Source: an uncultured Actinomycetes bacterium
GTDB taxonomy: Bacteria > Actinomycetota > Thermoleophilia > Miltoncostaeales > Miltoncostaeaceae
Direction of reading: 5' to 3'
DNA length: 7,248 nt
NCBI GenBank assembly: GCA_903928615.1
Contig: CAIYRJ010000208.1
Location: forward strand, 1 to 7,248
A program made the translations under genes and the position numbers. The notes beneath the pieces are model-generated. The model made no database searches. It was not told where the DNA came from and worked only from the letters and a program-made list of their open reading frames with translations. This document shows, piece by piece, positions 5,770 to 7,248 of the stretch. How positions within the stretch are numbered: the first letter of the stretch is position 1; every line of letters begins with the position of its first letter.

Positions 5770-6491
5770 CGGGATGACCTCCCGTTCGGGGTTGCGCCAC
5801 CCGCCCGCGCCTGCGTGCGGGAGCGGTAGAGGATCGGGGAACGGACGATGTACCCCACCGGCACGCTCCAGGCGTGCACCAGGCGGGTGTAGGGCCAGAT
5901 CGCCAGCAGCAGCCATGCGGCCACCACGTGCGCCTGGTACAGCACCGGCGCGCCGCTCACCAGCGACACGTCGGGGTTCAAGGTGAAGATTCCGCGGAAC
6001 CATGGGGCGATGGTCTCGCGGTAGTCGTACGGGCCGCTGAGGACGTTCTTGGCTATGGTCATCCACATGCCGATGCCGATGACCACGGCCAGCATTCCCT
6101 CGGCTGCCCAGTCCCACGCGGTGGTGGTGATGCGCACCTGGCGGATGAGGATGCGGCGCGCCAGCAGGATGACGAAGCCGATGACCAGGATGGACCCGGC
6201 GATCATTCCCGAGGTGACGGCCATGAGGTGGTACGCGTGCTCGGACATGCCGACCGACTCGGTCACGCCCGACGGGATGAGGATGCCCACGAAGTGGCCG
6301 GCCAGCACCAGCAGCAGGCCCACGTGGAACAGGATGATCCCCGGGCGCAGCCACCTGCGCTCGAGCAGCTGGGTGGACCGCGCGGTGATGCTGTAGCCGT
6401 CACGGCGGTACCGCCAGATGTGCCCCACCACGAACGACCCGATTGCCAGGTACGGCAGGGCGAGGAACAGGAACACGTCGAGGCGGCTCAT
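5766..6491 (-). CDS. narI: Respiratory nitrate reductase gamma subunit (cytochrome b)
   Basis: This is a complete 241-residue membrane subunit, close in length to the E. coli protein. NarI oxidises quinol and passes electrons through two b hemes to NarH and NarG. All four heme-ligating histidines can be placed: His56 (FHVG), His66 (AGHFVG), His188 (QAHVV) and His206 (LVHAWSVPVGY). They are nearly at the E. coli positions 56, 66, 187 and 205. Five hydrophobic segments are visible, and a basic C-terminal tail follows. The start at 6491 (MSRLDVFLFL) has GGAGG 6 bases upstream and an ATGA overlap with narJ. A further upstream ATG at 6521 would add ten hydrophilic residues overlapping narJ and lacks support. 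The gene is followed by narK with another 4-base overlap. Confidence 0.95.
   Translation of the reverse strand: MSRLDVFLFLALPYLAIGSFVVGHIWRYRRDGYSITARSTQLLERRWLRPGIILFHVGLLLVLAGHFVGILIPSGVTESVGMSEHAYHLMAVTSGMIAGSILVIGFVILLARRILIRQVRITTTAWDWAAEGMLAVVIGIGMWMTIAKNVLSGPYDYRETIAPWFRGIFTLNPDVSLVSGAPVLYQAHVVAAWLLLAIWPYTRLVHAWSVPVGYIVRSPILYRSRTQARAGGATPNGRSSR
5778..5783 (-). promoter_or_regulatory. Ribosome binding site of narK
   Basis: GGGAGG on the minus strand lies 8 bases before ATG 5769, within the narI 3' end. It fixes the narK start well downstream of the upstream open frame that runs to 6354. Confidence 0.75.
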
Positions 6492-7165
6492 CGGGAACCT
6501 CCGGTGGTGGAGCCCGCGCACGCGAGCCCGCTCATGGGCTCGGGCATGACCTCGGGCGGCGCAAAGGGCTCGAGGCCGATGGATTCGGTGGGTGGGCCCT
6601 CCATGGCGAGGGTGCGCACCAGGGCGACCTCCTCGTCGGTGAGGGGCGGAAGCGCGCTGGTGACCGCGGCGATGACGGCGGCGAACGGGCTTCCGGCATC
6701 CTCAAGCGCGAGTCGCAGCAGTTCGATCACGGGCAGGTTGTCGCGCAGCATCTGCAGCCCCGCCGGGTGCCCGGTGCCCGCGAACTCGAGCGCCATGGGC
6801 AGGTGGTCGGCCAGTTCGGTGCCGTCGGGCTCGTAGCCGGCTTCGCGGTACTGGTGACGAAAGGCCAGGAGCGCGATGCCCCGCTGGCGGCGGTCGCCGT
6901 AGGTGACGTACGTGAGGTCGAGCGACGTGCGCCGCGACATGTCGAAGGTGCCCACGTACTCGCCGCGCAGTGCGTCGGCGGGCTGCGCCGCCCACCACTG
7001 GGTGGCCGGCACCAGCAGGTCGCGGGCCGCGGACGGCGCAAGTTCGTGCGCCGCCTCGGCGATGGCCGATCGGGCGGCCAGCACGTCGTCGTCGGGGAAC
7101 CGCAGCATGAGGGCCGCGATGTCCATGACCTCGGCGGCATCCACCATGGCGTCAGTGGTGGCCAT
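6488..7165 (-). CDS. narJ: Nitrate reductase molybdenum cofactor assembly chaperone
   Basis: This is a complete 225-residue, largely helical cytoplasmic chaperone. NarJ binds the apo NarGH complex and allows insertion of the molybdenum cofactor before membrane anchoring; it is not part of the final enzyme. The family core is clear: GEYVGTFDMSRRTSLDLTYV (68-87), YGDRRQRGIALL (89-100), the QYREAGYEPDGTELADHLP helix (105-123) and LEFA (126-129). The C-terminal part from about 190 is Pro/Gly-rich and poorly conserved. The start at 7165 shares one base with the stop of the preceding gene (TGATG) and has only a weak GGTGG upstream. The frame stays open to 7246, but those extra residues are basic, read over narH, and are not expected in NarJ. 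The 3' end overlaps narI by ATGA. Confidence 0.93.
   Translation of the reverse strand: MATTDAMVDAAEVMDIAALMLRFPDDDVLAARSAIAEAAHELAPSAARDLLVPATQWWAAQPADALRGEYVGTFDMSRRTSLDLTYVTYGDRRQRGIALLAFRHQYREAGYEPDGTELADHLPMALEFAGTGHPAGLQMLRDNLPVIELLRLALEDAGSPFAAVIAAVTSALPPLTDEEVALVRTLAMEGPPTESIGLEPFAPPEVMPEPMSGLACAGSTTGGSR
6498..6502 (-). promoter_or_regulatory. Ribosome binding site of narI
   Basis: GGAGG on the minus strand lies 6 bases before ATG 6491 and selects this start over the upstream ATG at 6521. Confidence 0.75.
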
Positions 7166-7248
7166 CACGCCACCCCGGGGGCCGGCGTGCCGAAGGCGGG
7201 TGGTGGTGGCTCCTTGCCGCCGCAGGCGCAGCCCCCGCTGCCGCACCC
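7165..7248 (-). CDS. narH: Probable nitrate reductase beta subunit, last 27 residues
   Basis: An open frame enters from the right edge and ends in TGA at 7165-7167, sharing a base with the narJ start. The 27 visible residues are a Gly/Cys-rich stretch (GCGSGGCACGGKE) followed by a Pro-rich tail (PPPPAFGTPAPGVA). These residues do not by themselves identify the family. The narH call rests on the canonical narGHJI order and the tight coupling to narJ. The three cysteines in a C-x4-C-x-C pattern near the extreme C-terminus are not a feature of E. coli NarH, so this may be a lineage-specific extension. Confidence 0.55.
   Translation of the reverse strand, partial: GCGSGGCACGGKEPPPPAFGTPAPGVA

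Noticed and set aside
3974..5800. An open frame running from mobA upstream through narK, suggesting a fused protein
   Set aside because: The upstream part is out of frame with narK and shows no motif. NarK has its own SD and start, and MobA is full length from 4561.
4564..6354. An N-terminally extended narK reading into narI
   Set aside because: The extension is a His/Arg/Pro-rich shadow of narI; the true start at 5769 has a strong SD and begins a normal NNP transporter.
1..7248. tRNA, rRNA, CRISPR arrays, insertion sequences, attachment sites, riboswitches and FNR-type operators
   Set aside because: Read by eye, no cloverleaf, spaced direct repeats, transposase motifs or recognisable operator was found; the operon promoter presumably lies to the right of the window.

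Overview
This is a very GC-rich, tightly packed bacterial window with no RNA genes, mobile elements or CRISPR. Codon bias, the near-universal ATGA/TGATG gene junctions and the protein flavour suggest a high-GC lineage, most likely Actinomycetota. That placement is inference, because the window has no phylogenetic marker. No intergenic stretch exceeds about 100 bases.

Left edge, plus strand (1-405): the C-terminal end of an unidentified membrane protein overlaps, through ATGA, a complete small DUF2249 protein. This pair converges on everything else. The roughly 100-base convergent gap (406-504) holds one long, near-perfect GC-rich hairpin (427-460) that could serve as a bidirectional terminator.

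Minus strand, read from the right edge (7248 down to 505): the window enters at the last codons of what is probably narH. It continues with narJ (assembly chaperone), narI (cytochrome b subunit), a NarK-type nitrate/nitrite transporter, mobA (molybdenum cofactor guanylyltransferase), an ArsR/COG2345-type winged-helix regulator with a Cys/His cluster, a benzoate-CoA-ligase-family acyl-CoA synthetase, a PaaI-type hotdog thioesterase and a BadH-like short-chain dehydrogenase. Successive genes overlap by 1-4 bases or lie 1-2 bases apart, so all of this looks like one translationally coupled operon.

How the genes could work together: narGHJI with narK and mobA is a respiratory nitrate reduction module comprising the enzyme, its maturation factor, its bis-MGD cofactor and nitrate import. 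The downstream ligase, thioesterase and dehydrogenase form a CoA-dependent carboxylic acid module, plausibly for an aromatic or alicyclic acid, and would supply electrons. The Cys-containing regulator sits exactly at the junction. This physical fusion of electron-acceptor and electron-donor genes is the most interesting aspect of the window. The substrate of the acid module and the signal for the regulator cannot be determined from sequence alone.
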